Origin: Warburgia ugandensis
Taxonomy: Eukaryota; Streptophyta; Magnoliopsida; Canellales; Canellaceae
Direction of reading: 5' to 3'
Assembly: GCA_035236585.1 (NCBI GenBank)
Contig: CP141130.1
Location: forward strand, 30,515,501 to 30,579,500
Length of the DNA stretch: 64,000 nt
Shown here: positions 32,473-45,445 of the stretch, one piece after another
How the letters are laid out: each line of letters starts with the position of its first letter
Position numbering within the stretch: the stretch's first letter is position 1
Notes under the pieces: generated by a model
The model's input: the letters and a program-made list of their open reading frames with translations, nothing else
The model's database searches: none
Told to the model about the DNA's origin: nothing
Made by a program: the position numbers and the translations under genes

Positions 32473-34804
32473 TGATGGGTATAGAAATATTACATACATA
32501 TCCCCATATTTAGTATGTTTTAGCCCCATAAATTACTTAATTATCACTAATTAGGTTTATTCTACTATTTTGTAGGTCCAAGGTACAAATGTAAAAAAAA
32601 ATTAAATCACCAATTTTTCCCTAGAGAGAGCAATTTCACATTTCAAGGTACATGATGGGTCTACATGCCATAAATAAAGTCCTAGAGGTTTAGAATTATA
32701 ATTGGGTGTCACTATTAAAGTTAGAACAATCAGAAACCCTAACTCCAACTCAAATAAGGGTGAAAAGGTGGCAATTTTTAAATTCATGCAATTAGATACA
32801 TATGTCATGACCCTTGGAAGATTATGGAAGAAGCTCAATTAGTATACATCAGAATCATATACAATGAAAGCTTCTTAAAGTAAAAAAAAGAATGGGACCA
32901 CAGCACTTTTCACTTATTTTCTCTCTCCTACCCAATCGAAAGGATGAAGAATCAACAAATGAGAAGATGTTTTATTCAAAAAATATATTGAAGCACCATT
33001 GTTCTACATGAGCATATGAAGATCTTCAAGAATCAAGGCCATTCATCCTAGGGCAATCCAACCCATGGTGGAGAAGAAATTAAGTGTAAAGAAGGTTTAC
33101 ATGCCATAAATGGATCCCATCCATTCAAGGAAAGGTAGGTATGATCTAAGGCTAGGATTAAAGTTAAATAAAGAAGGCAACCCTAGTCACTTTTGCTATA
33201 TTAAAAATTAAAACCAAAACCTTAAGGAAAGAAAGAACTCAACCATCTAATCTCATCCAAGCGTCCATACATCTTAAGGTTTCTAAATCACTCACACACA
33301 CATCCATGTGCATTTCATGCCTCACTCTCCTAGGACTTTCTAAATATGAAAAAACCTAGATTACCCTACCGACTTTCCATTTCTTTTACTTTTCTCTCCA
33401 CCAATTTCTTCTCCTACTTATTCATTATCTTTTACTTCTTTTTTCCTTGTTATTTTCTCCTACTTTTCCACCTCCACTTTCCTATTATGAAAATCACGCC
33501 TCCCCTCCCCCTAACAACCACTTTCCTAGTTGGTTTGACTCCCATCCCTTCCTCCTTAAGTATCTTCTTGGTTCTTTTTTTTTTCTTTCTTTTTCTTCAC
33601 CTTAGGACTTTCTTCTTCTTTATTTCTCTTTCCTATCCCATCTTATTCCATTCAATTCTCATCTCCCATTTACTAATTTGAATTCTAACCCCTCTCCTTA
33701 GCTTACCTTTCTCCCATAAAATCTCCACCATTCTTTCTTTCCTTCTTTATATCTTAACCATCCATTCCTAGGGCTTATTTTCCTCAAAATATGTAAATAA
33801 GATGTGAAAAAGAAGAAAAAAAATTATGTCTTACTTGCTTTTATTCTTAAAAGTTAAATCTAAGTGGAATAGGGGGAGAGAGATCACCTTTACCAAAGCT
33901 CTCACAAGATTAAAGTTTAACCCTTTGGAGAAAGGGAAGGAAGCTCTTCCATCCTCACTTCCCTTTCTTTCTTCCTCCCTTCTTCTTCTTCTCCCATTAT
34001 TTTTATTATTTTTCCTTACTCTTTATATTACATTTCCCATCCAACCTTCTCCCTTCCTTCACTTATACACCCTCCATCTTCCATTTCATCACAACCATCA
34101 TCTTCTTCTAATTTTCCATCTTTCATCTTTACTCTTTCTTTGAGATTTGGAAATAAAGGAAAAGGAAGAACACCTTTAATGTTCATCAAGGACTCTTCTA
34201 ATTCCTATTTGTGGTTGAGGATATCATTGGGTTTGTGGCATGTTGGGTTAAGGAGATGAGAAAAGCATGGTTGTAGATTAGTGTATTTTGTATTGAATGT
34301 AAGTTTATAGGCTCTTGTTTAGTGACACAACAAGAAGACTATAAAGCGGAGCTCAAGCCATGGATTTGAAGATGAGGACGTATAAAGAGCCTTGTTGAGT
34401 GCTACAATGAAAGACTCTTATAGCGGCCACTTCAAGGAAGTCCATTTTCTTTCTTTATTTTGTTTATTCCATTTATTCCTTGCAATTATAATGTAGTTTA
34501 TTAATGAAATTGTCTTTTCCATTCCTTAGGTTTAATTTAGTTTTCTTTGCATTATTTTCTTTTCTTTTTTCTTTAGCTTAGTTTAAGTATTTTTTTCTTT
34601 TATTTCATAGTTTAGGTTTTTTTGCTTGGATTAGTGAATTAGTTTAAGATTCTTCCTTTCTTTCGTTGTTGGTTAGGTTCTAGTAAAACAACTTAGATCT
34701 TAATTAACTTTTGTTTATTAAAGAGTCTTCATGAGATTAACTCACATTTGTCAATTCTATACACCAATAAAGCAAGCACCTATGGCAATTATTAAGACAC
34801 ATCA
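32473..34804 (+). repeat. 5' LTR of OTA-2 (2332 bp)
   Basis: Starts TGATGGGTATAG inside chromovirus pol and ends ...GACACATCA, directly followed by a PBS. It shares its beginning (tagaaatattacat) and several paragraphs (32640-32720, 33210-33330) with the LTR at 54820 and with the fragment at 53110-53600. Pyrimidine-rich blocks at 33350-33680 and 33950-34140 create spurious hydrophobic open frames. Confidence 0.8.
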
Positions 34805-34811
34805 AATTTTT

Positions 34812-34828
34812 TGGCACGTTACTGGAGA
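34812..34828 (+). promoter_or_regulatory. Primer binding site of OTA-2
   Basis: TGGCACGTTACTGGAGA follows ATCAAATTTTT, seven bases after the LTR end. It is a mutated form of the TGGCGCCGTTGCCGGGGA site typical of OTA elements. Confidence 0.85.
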
Positions 34829-34999
34829 CTCGCAAGAAGTTTGATTAAAATCCAAGTTTTCTTTACTTACCATTAGTCGTAGTATTGGGATTCATATAGA
34901 ATAGTTGCATTTGTTTTTAGTAACTAAAAGAACACGTGCATATGAATGAAAAAAATACTTTATTACATATTTTACATTCATGTAGTTTCTCCAAGTGTT

Positions 35000-36295
35000 C
35001 TAATTGAAACTCATTACATACTTAGCCCATTCACTTTTTATTTTATTGAGGTGTACTATGGAGCAACTCTTCTTATTTGCCCATTCAGAAAGCATAGTAG
35101 CTATAATACAACATATATCTTTCAGGTCACATTCTTGTAGCTAAATCCATAAAAAACTATGAAAAAAATATAGGATTCTAAAAACTAAAAAGTGTCTTAC
35201 CTTCTGTAACTAGGAGACATTAACATCATTGAATGTTATGGTCCTCGTGTATCTTTGCACACAATACCTACACTCCCAATCAAACTGTTGTCTAGGGAAC
35301 TATGCAACAAGGAAAATAAAAAGAATCAATAAATATTATTTTTAATATTATAATTTATTTAGTAATAAAATAGAGTAATTAACTATTTTCTATACCTTGA
35401 CAGTCTTCTAAGTGAGTTTTAGTGGTTGTATATTCTTGGTCACATTAGTTCATTTTAACCATGCTTAACAAATTTAAATTTCAAATGCATTATAGATGAA
35501 TAAAAAATTATTTATATACACATATTACATGAAAGGAATAAAAGCTTACTTATTTATAATTTCTATAAGGGTGGGATAGATGTATGATCCACAAGAATAA
35601 AAACAGAAAGTGTGCCCACCATGCACATCCAAAACAAGTAGCATCCAATAAGCCATATATAGACACTCATATGAATTATAATTTAAGTTGACAATCCCTA
35701 AGTATAGAATAAGTTAGCAATAAAACAAGAAAGTTAAAATGTGCCTACTATTGTGGGTAATCATTAAGCCATGTCCCATAGAGCATTGGAAGAAGCCTAG
35801 TAAAATATTATCAGCATGCCTCTCTATTGGCCATTACTCCACTACTCCACAAATAATGATGGGCTCAAGGAATTGGTAAAGTATACCCTCAACCTCAAAA
35901 AGGCTAGTTCTATCATTCAAGAAGCTGTATAGAAGAAATAATTATTACCTATACCATGGAAATGTAACATGTAATGTCAAGTATTTTATAGGAAAATATG
36001 TGTATATACCTTATGTAGGAGACAATGTGAGGGTGCTCTAGTTGATTCCATAGGAAAATTCGTAATAGGTCATCTACCATAAGTGACACTTCAACAACGT
36101 CATCGGTAAGTAGTCACTCCTTGATTCATTTAGGGTTGATTGCCATATCTTTGTTGATGATATTGTAGATTAATCTTAGGGATTGAGGCATGTTAGGTGG
36201 CACTTCCAAACAATCTTTAGAAGGCTGTTGTAAAAGATGTAGAAAAAATTTTAGTTACATAATATGGATCAATGAAGAGGACCTAATTTATGATG

Positions 36296-36329
<34 letters not shown>

Positions 36330-38300
36330 AATACCAATTCCATTGGTGTGACAATAGGTGATGGTGCAATGATGGGTGACCTCGATGGTGCATGTTGTTG
36401 CTTAACCATATAAAGCTAATAAATAATTAAATTGAGGCCTCTAGCTAAAAATTATTGATAAGTAAGGTAGTATGATAAGATACGTATTGTGAAATCTATG
36501 GGAATGACTAGTATCTCTGGCCATGCGATGTGATATGCAACTACCTGCCTAACAATTATAATAATTTCCATTTCTAAAGGGAATGGTAGGCTAACTTTGG
36601 CATCCAAAGCCATGATAATAGACACTTGATTAGTTTGTGGCGACATACTAATTTCCTACAAAATGATTGATTATTGCTCATAGCATGAACCAACTACCAT
36701 GGTGTTTTGACAGGAATCTAGGGCCAATAGGCATTGACCCACCTAAAACTCAGATATTCAAAAGAGAGGTTGAGATAGAGAATTACAGAAGACAATGAAA
36801 ATTTTTAGTTTTGTCTACAATATATATACCTCATTGGCTGAAATGTTTGTTTCGAGGGGCACTGGTTGTCCTTCATGAACTTCTTTAGTTGGAGAATTGC
36901 AATTTGCGCTTGATGGAGGTACAAGGGCATTGCGAGAATTATGTGTAGGGGACAAAGAAACTATCATCAAACCTTCTTCACACAATTGGCTAAATATATC
37001 TATTTTATTTTCTCATACAACTCATTGTAGGCCTTCTAATATTGAACTATAGGTAATATTTTACCAAAGAGTTTGGAAGAATCAATAATATGTCCCATGC
37101 GCATAACTCAAATAGGGTGCTCCTTATTTCCCACATCCCTATACAGGATGTCATCGTTGGCAGTAGTTTACTTAGAGTTCATGTACTTGTGCTTTCTTGG
37201 GTAAGAATGTCCTACAAAATTTAATTAGAAGGACATGATCGTGTCATTTAATTAATTATATAAAATTTTAGTTAGTAATGGGCAGATAGGTGGAACCACT
37301 TACAATGCAAGAAGCAACTTGTGTAGTAGTTTCATTTGAGAATTTTTGGCCAATACGAGTCATCAAGTGCTCCAACTCCCAAAGGATGGAGCAATCAATG
37401 GGTTTCGTGGTCCCAGCTTTCTTTCGCTGTTAAGAAGGACACCACAGTTAGATAATAGAATGTATATAACTATAGTAGCATTAATTTGAAAGGAGTAAAT
37501 TTCATAGATGCTTACTTTGAGGTCTTCTAAGCAAGCATGGCCCAACTTGGAGAGGTGATGCTATATATTAGTTTCATGCACCTTTATTCCTCTTGTACTC
37601 TTTGCCTGCACATTTGTGCATACGTAATCAAGTGCAATAACTAGATGTTACATGTAATTAATTAAATGAAACATTGTTTTCACTCATACCTCAAATTCAA
37701 CAAACATGTGGTTCTATACAAATACATTCCACATGTCCTGATCAATGATGTCAGAATAAATAGCAGGCACTGTGTACAGCCTTTATGGATTGTTGACATA
37801 TGGAGCTATGTTATTGAAAAAAGTTATTTCTTCCATTTTCTCCATTGCTCACTAGCTCTTTGTAAAGCATGCTTCTTCTTCTACTCAGGTACATCAAAGG
37901 CAGTTTGCAAAGTACACAAACATTACTATATTTGAAAATAAGTTATGTTATAAATTGTATAATACATATTACTAATGTTTAGCTACCTTCACCATTTCCT
38001 ATACTGAATCTTTTGTCAAGGTTGACATAAGTCTCCAATCATCAAATATGATAGGAACCATGCTTCTTATTGTGGAGTAGAGAAAACTACTATAAGAGGT
38101 TGTACTCGCACCTATCTCTTGTCCCATATTGTTGTATTGGATAGTTTCTTTAATTCCCTTCAACTTTCTCTTGATAACCTTTTCCATTGTTGTTCACCCT
38201 TTGCTCTTTCTCTTTTGAGTATTCCTCATGTTGGCCTCTTGTTCATGCTCTTGATTTTGCTTTATTCTTCATTTCTATATTGTTTTTGTTCCATCTTTAC
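35000..38300 (-). pseudogene. Transposon gene with Transposase_24 and Ulp1-like (C48) segments, intron-containing
   Basis: Minus-strand exons can be followed by motif and by GT-AG junctions. The first (38187-37999) has IQYNNMGQEIGASTTSYSSF and MVPIIFDDWRL, the plant Ptta/En/Spm (PF03004-type) start. Next come a Trp-rich piece with DMWNVFV (37935-37670), HHLSKLGHACLEDL, NKEHPI and a segment with LPFPLEMEI...AYHIAWPEILV (36640-36490). The end resembles a Ulp1/SUMO protease: AYWMLLVLDVHGGH (about 35640-35560), FPRQQFDWECRYCVQRY (exon 35201-35299) and a last exon 35000-35100 ending IKSEWAKYVMSFN-stop. The protease His appears as Tyr and its Asp is not visible; the Cys remains. Clean splice sites are seen at 36010, 35745, 35299/35201 and 35100. 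Stops and frame slips make it a pseudogene. It sits inside the OTA-2 leader, so it arrived by transposition; CACTA termini were not found. Confidence 0.75.
36299..36327 (+). repeat. (AT)n microsatellite in an intron of the transposon gene
   Basis: Pure AT run of 29 bases between two exon-like segments. Confidence 0.97.
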
Positions 38301-38807
38301 TATAAACAAGAACATAATGATATTAGAACAATAAGATAAAAAAGGCCAATCAATGCATTTAAAGAAAACAAACCAACATGACAAAGAAGAAAAACAAACC
38401 AAAAGCAAATTAGATAAACAAGAAACTTTCTTTTTTGAGTGCAGAAGAAACAACTTGAAATGATGCAAATACTCCCTGAACACAATAACAAGATTTACCC
38501 CAAGAATTGCCAGAGGAATGAAGATATTTTATGATCATTCAAATAATTAAATTGTAGGTGATCCATTAGATTGGGTAAGAACAAGAACCAATTTATGGAA
38601 TGCATATTAGATTTGCTACTTTCATGTCTTAAATTAAACCTAAGACTTGTTCTTATGCATTTGTATATTGGCTCGTGGTAATGATTGGATCATTATTAGA
38701 TGTATATTGGGTCATGGCAATGATTTGGTCATTGTTAAGAAGAGGGTTTACTTTCTCTTTGGAGGGGAAATGAATGTAACATTCCAATAGGGCAAACATT
38801 TCTATAG
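38301..38807. other. Noncoding stretch upstream of the transposon gene
   Basis: AT-rich, with a diffuse repeat of 'gtatattggctcgtggtaatga' type text at 38656-38740 (two loose copies about 50 bases apart). No gene or element end is recognised. Confidence 0.5.
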
Positions 38808-39930
38808 TGATGTCCACTAAGTGTCCTTTGGTCTATGTTTTAAATCACTCACAAGCATAAGAATCAATATAGTAATTTACATACGAGAGAGGTCGATCCT
38901 ATGAGGAATCCCATGGTTTTGTACATTGAATAGATCTTGCTTAGTTAAAGCACTTATCTTTACCAAAGGAGATAGTTTTTAATCTAATCTAACAATTAAA
39001 ACAACATGGAAATTAAAACATGAATGAAAATAGAGACTTTCTAAGTATAGAACTTTCTAAAATTAAACTTTCCTAAAACTAAACCTAGAAACTGACTAAA
39101 CTATTCTAAAGATGCAACAAATTTTAAGCGATGAAACCTAAACCTAACATAGCATGCAATTCAACTTATCAATGAAGAGAAACCTCTAAATATGGACTAA
39201 CAATACAATTAAAACTTAAGAGGAGTGTACATGATGCATGTATAGTGTGCATGGGGATAAGGGAGAAAGAATGCATGAAACAATCTAAAATGGAGTGCAT
39301 GAATCCTAGGACTATTGCACATGGAGTTGTTGATATGTTCATGAATGAAATCTAAACAATAAACATACGATCCAATGAATTTCAACTCATTAGAAACAAC
39401 TCGGAATATTGGGCACAAAACATGTTACCTTCTATTGAATAAAAAAATGTTACAAAAAGAGGTGCATGTACATTGAAACAAGAATCAAACAAACAAAGAA
39501 AACAAGGAACTCAAACAAGGAAAGAATGCATGAAACAAAGGAGTTAAACTAAAACAATCAAAAAAGGAACAAGAGTAATGAAATAATAACTTAGAAATTA
39601 AGAGTGCAACGACCAAAGAACACAATCAAGAGGGAGGTGTGGAGGTTTGAAAGAGAGCAGTCTAGAAGGAGGAACATGTTGCAAACCCTAAAGGAGGTTC
39701 AAGGTGGTCATTGTAGGGAAAGTGTGGGAAGGGGATTTGATGGTCACTATAGGTAGATGGCAAGAGGGGGTCATAGGGAGGAGGTAAGGTGAGGGGGATG
39801 TACCTTAATTAACTAGGGTGAAGTTTCTGATAGGGTGCAACAGGGTCAATCAATAAAGAGACTACAGAGGGCATAACTGTAGATGACAAAGATTGAGAAC
39901 CAAATGGCGGGATGAAACTTTTTTAATCCT
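38808..39930 (-). repeat. OTA-1-type LTR fragment, inverted
   Basis: Begins TGATGT (plus strand) and then parallels LTR 10110: aaatcactcacaagcataag, tacgagagaggtcgatcc, aacatggaaattaaaacatg and the same AGAAACTTTCTAAAA-rich zone at 39030-39120. The downstream part diverges and no right terminus is found. Confidence 0.65.
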
Positions 39931-42720
39931 ATATGCATTGGATTTTTGAAGTTGTTTTTTTCAAACGACTTTATAAAATATTGTATTTAAAGTTTTTCAA
40001 AAAAATTGCTTTAAAAAATCTCTGTTTCTAAAGTTGTTTTTTCAAACGACTTTAAAAACTATGATTTTTTAAGTCATTTTTTCAAACAACTTAAAAAAAG
40101 CATTAAAATCTAATATATTTTTCACGTCAAACATATTTTTATTTCATGTCACAATCTCTTACTTAAATACAATGACACTGATTATTTACGATAGTCAGTG
40201 TTGATTTATGCATTATGTACATCACAAATACAAGAATATGGAAAAGAATTTACTTTTCAAATAATCTTCAATTACACACACACACACACACACACACATA
40301 ATGTCACATATATAGTATTCATCGTATTTCAATCCATATAGCACATGATAAAAGAGCTAATTATAAATCTAGAATTATTACAACTCACCAATACAATCCA
40401 TATAGCCCCCTCATATATTTTTTTCAACCCAAGCACTCTCCTCACCATTATCACACACATAATCCTCATTCTCACCACAACCATGCAAAAATTCTTGAAA
40501 CATGCACACACACACACACACACATGGACAAATAAAGAGATGCTAACCAACACTCAAAAATTGATATTGACCACAAATATGTGAATGTAGTTCCAATTCA
40601 TAGTTGGCATTTGGTTGACCACAAATATTATAAACTAATATATTTTTCACTTTAAATATATTTTATTTTAGTACTTCACAATATCTTACATAAATACACA
40701 CTAAAAATAATTTTTTATGATAGTTAGCATTGATTCATGCATTCTTTGAGCGTGCGCACACACACGCACACACACATATAAACAAACACAAGAATAAGGA
40801 AATCAAAGTATTTTTTTTAAATAACTCCTCATTTTCATCCTTTTATTACATATATCAAATGTTACATATTATTAGATTTTATTAATACAAGATCATGATC
40901 AAAGAGCTAATTTGAAATGATTTCATCAAAATCATGCCTCTTAGTATTCAATTGAAACCACTCTAGAAGCAGAGGGAGGGTAAAGCTTTAAGCTACAACT
41001 TCCTCAGCCAACTTGATGGTACCATTTTTCTTCATCAAACCCTAATTTTGAATTGAGAACCACAAATTGTAATGTTCTCCCTTTCTTCCATAGTGATGTT
41101 TATAGAGAGAAGCAGTTGCTATTTGCAATGAAATCATACAATTTTTGTCGAAATCACAATGATTTAACACACTTCTTAACATCATCATCTGTAGTGATAA
41201 AACCCACTCGATCTATAAAATACAAATGGAGAGAGTTGGTAACAAGATAGTCATGCATGATAATAAAAAAAAAGACGTCTTGGTATAGTTACAATATTTT
41301 TCATGTCACTAACAATCAAAATATCCAAATGGGAAAGCAAGGAGGGAAACAGGATAGAGAGAGAGAGAGACGCAAGGAACAAAGGAGGAGGTTGTCATGC
41401 CACTCGTAAGATGAAGAACATGAATAGGGGACACATAAAAAATGACATGAATTTGGCCTTTTATAGATGAAGAAGGACTTTTGAAGTCTTTTTCTTAAAA
41501 CAACTTTAAAAGCTGCAACTTTTGAAGTCATTTTTTGGAAAAAAGACTTTAAAAGTCCTTTTTAAACTCATTTTTTCATGACTTTAAATTCAGTAATTAA
41601 AGCAACACCAGATAATGTTACACACAAATCAGTGTTGAATCATGCATTTTGTACATGATAAATATAAGAATATACCAAAGACCTAGGTACCATGCAAAAA
41701 TTCTTCAAAATCTACAAAATGCAAATGGAGAGAGCTGGTAACAAGATAATCATGCATGATAATAAAAAAAAGAGGTCTTGGTATAATTACAATATTTTTC
41801 ATGCCACCAACAATCAAAATATCCAAATGGGAAAGCAAGAAGGGAAACAGGATAGACAGAGAGACACAAGGACCAAAGGAGGAGGTTGTCATGCCACTGG
41901 TAAGATGAAGAACAGGAATAGGGGACACATAAAAAATGACATGAATTTGGCCTTTTATAGATGAAGAAGCACTTTTGAAGTCTAAACAACTTTAAAAGTT
42001 TCAACTTTTGAAGTCATTTTTTGGAAAAAGACTTTAAAAGTCCTTTTTAAACTCATTTTTTCACGACTTTAAATTCACTAATTAACGCAACACTAGACAA
42101 TGTTACACACAAATCAATATTGAATCATGCATTCTGTACATGATAAATAGAAGAATATACCAAAGACCTAGGTACCATGCAAAAATTCTTCAAAAATGCA
42201 TATATATATATATATATAATATGAGACAAACAAAAGAGATCCTAACTAAGACTTAAAAATCGATATTGACCAAGAATATATAAATGTAAATCCAATTCAT
42301 GGTTGGGATTTGGTAGAGGATACCCACAATGAAATCAACCTATATATGAGCTTCAGTTTGTGTATAGATGAAGATAGTTGGGGAAAAAAACTGAAAGTTG
42401 ATGAAAAAATTATTAAAACAAAGTAAGTCATTTGGAGAAATGGACTTTAAAAATGTAGACTTTTAAAGTTGTTTAGGAAAAATGACTTCAAAACTCCATT
42501 CTTTTGAAGTCATTTTATGACTTTAAAAGTCCTTTCCTATGAAAAATTGCACTTCATGCCAAACTAAAGAATTCATTTTTCTATTAAATGACTTCTTAAG
42601 TGTGTTTTTTAAAGTTATTTTTTTCTAAATAACTTACAAAAAATTTACGAAGTCAGTAGTCAAAATAGTGACTTCTTTATTCCAATTTTAAAAACCTCAT
42701 GTGTAGATAGTTTCCATTAT
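39930..42720. repeat. Zone of inverted AAAGTC/GACTTT motifs, subterminal-like
   Basis: Clusters of AAAGTTGTTTTTT...AACGACTTTA and AAGTCATTTTTT in both orientations occur at 39940-40110, 41480-41590, 41975-42080 and 42430-42680. Such arrays resemble the subterminal repeats of CACTA-type transposons, which bind transposase. The zone also holds CA and TA microsatellites (40274-40298, 40502-40523, 42200-42219) and a 0.5 kb duplication. A TAGTG at 42666-42670 could be a CACTA terminus, but no partner CACTA end was found near 34830-35000. No gene is supported here. Confidence 0.5.
41211..42196 (+). repeat. About 0.5 kb tandem duplication
   Basis: Copy 1 starts at 41211 (atctataaaatacaaatgga) and copy 2 at 41710 (atctacaaaatgcaaatgga), 499 bases apart. 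Both end with aggtaccatgcaaaaattct followed by tcaaaa (41691-41710 and 42176-42195, 485 apart). The copies differ by few substitutions and small gaps. The open frames on both strands here are duplicated and meaningless. Confidence 0.92.
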
Positions 42721-43780
42721 TCTTTTATTTGAGTGGATTGTAGTGAGATCGACATTGTACTTTTACACACCATGATTTATTTAAATTAAAGGGCTATAAT
42801 AATAAAGGTTATGGGTGGGCCATCGTAACTTAGAAGAGGAGTTGGCATGTACATTGACTCACCCTTGTACGAGATGACTATTTTTAGGACCTCGCTATAA
42901 GTTACCCTATCTTCTTTCCAATTCCTAGATTAGGTAGCATTGTTAACTTGCTTGCATTTGAATGGTAGTCTAGAGCATATAGAAAGCATTTTTCTTACGT
43001 GTTGCATTCTACATTTTGCATTAGATTTACTTCCTTCCTAGCATGTTAGGTCACATTTACATACTTTAAGGTGAATATATGTTGATTGAATTGCATGAGA
43101 ATGCTTAAATGAATTAGTAAGGTCAGTCACCCTTACAAGATCAAGCGCATATGCGATGACCATCCCTGGTCCTACCTAGGTTAATCATCACATTACATGC
43201 AACCCTAGCCTCAATAATTAATTTGAAATCAATCTAGCAGAGGGCTTAGTAGCTTATGAGCTCACAGGACCCTCTTAGATAGAGGGGACCTAATTGTAGT
43301 GGCCCCTACTTGATTAACTAAGTTGATACTTAAACAACTAGCTCTACTAACACATTAAATGACATTGATCAACTATGGCTGATTGAGAAAAGTGTGAAGT
43401 GGTTGATCAAGGTAGGATCTAACTAGTAAGCACTAGAGCAAGTTTGAAAGAGAGGAGGAGCTACCTAGGTTAGAAGCAACCTGAAAGCTACTACCCAAAG
43501 AAAATAAAGAAAAATCAATCATTCAACTTGTTTACCATAGGGTTAGGATCTATTATGTGTTTTTTAGTTGTGTATCATTTAGCATTTAGGTTGCATTATT
43601 TAGTTTAGGTCTTCCTTAGACTAAGTGGAGAAAAAAAAAGGAAGAGAAAATATAAAAGAACTACCCTTTCATTGTATGCAAATGACTAGTTGTTATCATA
43701 TACAAAGTTGAGTTAACGAATAGTTAAGGACTTAGGAATTAATAAGATTTAGAAACCCTTTCCAAAAACATGGCCAATGA
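42720..43780 (+). other. OTA-2 leader, downstream part
   Basis: Noncoding sequence between the inserted transposon zone and gag. Text such as 'tatgagctcacaggaccctc' (43255) and 'aggaggagctacctagg' (43450) is of the OTA leader type also seen at 23600-23830. No open frame is supported. Confidence 0.6.
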
Positions 43781-44620
43781 AGCTAAGCCTTTAAGAGACT
43801 ATTTCATACTAGTACAATTTAACTCCCCATCATGTATAGAGTTAACTATAACTAATTTAAACTATTATGAGTGAAAATCAAGTCTCATCCAACTTCTGCC
43901 AAATTTCTATGTTCTAAATAATGAGGATCCCTACCATCATGTCAAGGAATTCCTTGATATTTATGCAACATTTAGATACCAATACTTTTCTAACGACTCT
44001 ATTAGTTTATGGCTATTTTCCTTCTCTTTAAAGGATAAAGTGAAAGCATGGAAAAATTCATTAGAAATAGGGTCCGTCACTACTTGGGAGCAATTAGCCA
44101 AGAAATTTTTAAACAAATATTTTCCAATCCACAAAACCAATGCCCTTCATAAAAGAAATTATAAATTTTCAATAGAAAGAGGGTAAGCATTTTAATGAAT
44201 GTTGGGAAAGGTGGAAAGACCTATTGCTTAAGTCTCCGTACCATGGTTTTGAAAAATAACAACTTATACAATATTTCTACAAAGGTCTAACCCTCGAGAA
44301 CCAACATACAATTGATGCCACTAGTGGTGGGGCATTCTAGACCGAAAGTGATGTGGAGGCATGGAATTTTTTTGAAAATTTATTTGAGAATTCTCAATAA
44401 TGAGATTATTCTACTTGAATAGAAGGATTTCCATAGCTTCAAAAGAAAAGTCGTATATATGAGACAAGGGCAACTCTTGATCTCTATTACAAAATAGACA
44501 TATTTATGGATGTGATAGATAAGATTGATAGCCTTCTTACTAAATTAGGAGAAGTTATGTTGGCAAGAGAATTTGTTATGCAACATCCACATGAGGTTTG
44601 TTCAATCTGTTCTAGTACAA
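43780..44620 (+). pseudogene. OTA-2 gag (decayed)
   Basis: Frames with stops read HFNECWERWKDLLLKSPYHG (about 44190-44250), then YFYKGLTLENQHTIDATSGG (44265-44330) and EAWNFFENLFENS (44360-44400). The Y-x-Y-GLT...IDA-SGG block is the hallmark of OTA capsid. Upstream the PFSL(K/R)DKVKAW-like piece is at about 44020-44060. Gag would form the particle. Several stops and at least one frame change inactivate it. Confidence 0.8.
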
Positions 44621-45440
44621 CACACTCAGCCACTTCATACCCCATCTAGTTGTACATTCTCTAAAAAATTTATGGAGCAAGTGAATGCATTAAAAGCATT
44701 CAAAAATTCTATCACATAATCAATATTCTGAAATGTAGAATTCTAGATGGGCTAGGCATCTTAATTTTTCCTAATCTTAGAATAATAATATCAGAGGACC
44801 TTTTAGATTTCCCTTGTCTCATCAACCTTTCCATTGAGGCCCAATTCCACAACCACAGCCACCTCCACAATAATCATTTCCTGTACAACAAAGGAAACAA
44901 TCTTTAGAAGAAACCATGAGTTTGTTTATGCAGAGTATAGAAGATTTCCACATTGATTTAAGCAAACAATGTTGACTCACTCACAGTCTATTATATAGAT
45001 GGAGTACTAAATGGGTCCACTTGTTGCTACACTTTTTGAGAGGGAACACAAAAAGTTTTTTAGTCAACCTGTGCTCAACCCTAAAGGCTAATATGAGATT
45101 GGCACAACTTTCAAGAAGATGACATTTTATGAACATACCAAATCCATAACTACCCTTAGGCGTGGATAGAAAATAGATAATCGATAGAGTTTGTCTAAGG
45201 AAAATGAACAAGTTAAGGACAATGAGATCCCTATAAAGAATAAGAAGGGTAAAGAGAAGAAACTATCACCACCTACTTCTCCTCACCCTAATCATGAACT
45301 ACATTATATTCTAAGGGCTCCATTTCCTCAATGTATAAAAGTGTCTAAGAAGGAGAATAATTTTGACAAGTTAATGGATGTGTTTAAATAAGAGACTACA
45401 AATATACTTAATCCAATCAAAGATATCCCTCCTTATGCCA
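44621..45440 (+). pseudogene. OTA-2 gag C-terminal/linker region
   Basis: Proline- and glutamine-rich text near 44810-44890 and a lysine/glutamate-rich open stretch at 45191-45391 (KENEQVKDNEIP, SPPTSPHPNHEL, APFPQCIKVSKKENNF) correspond to the stretch that precedes protease in OTA-1 and OTA-3. There is no catalytic motif. Confidence 0.6.
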
Positions 45441-45445
45441 AAATT

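Noticed and set aside
33346-34143. Two hydrophobic plus-strand frames resembling membrane proteins
   Set aside because: They are translations of pyrimidine-rich LTR sequence; Leu, Phe and Ser follow from CTT/TTC runs.
42666-42670. TAGTG as a CACTA-transposon right end
   Set aside because: No CACTA partner in the expected place (34830-35000) and no matching target duplication were found; five bases alone are not evidence.
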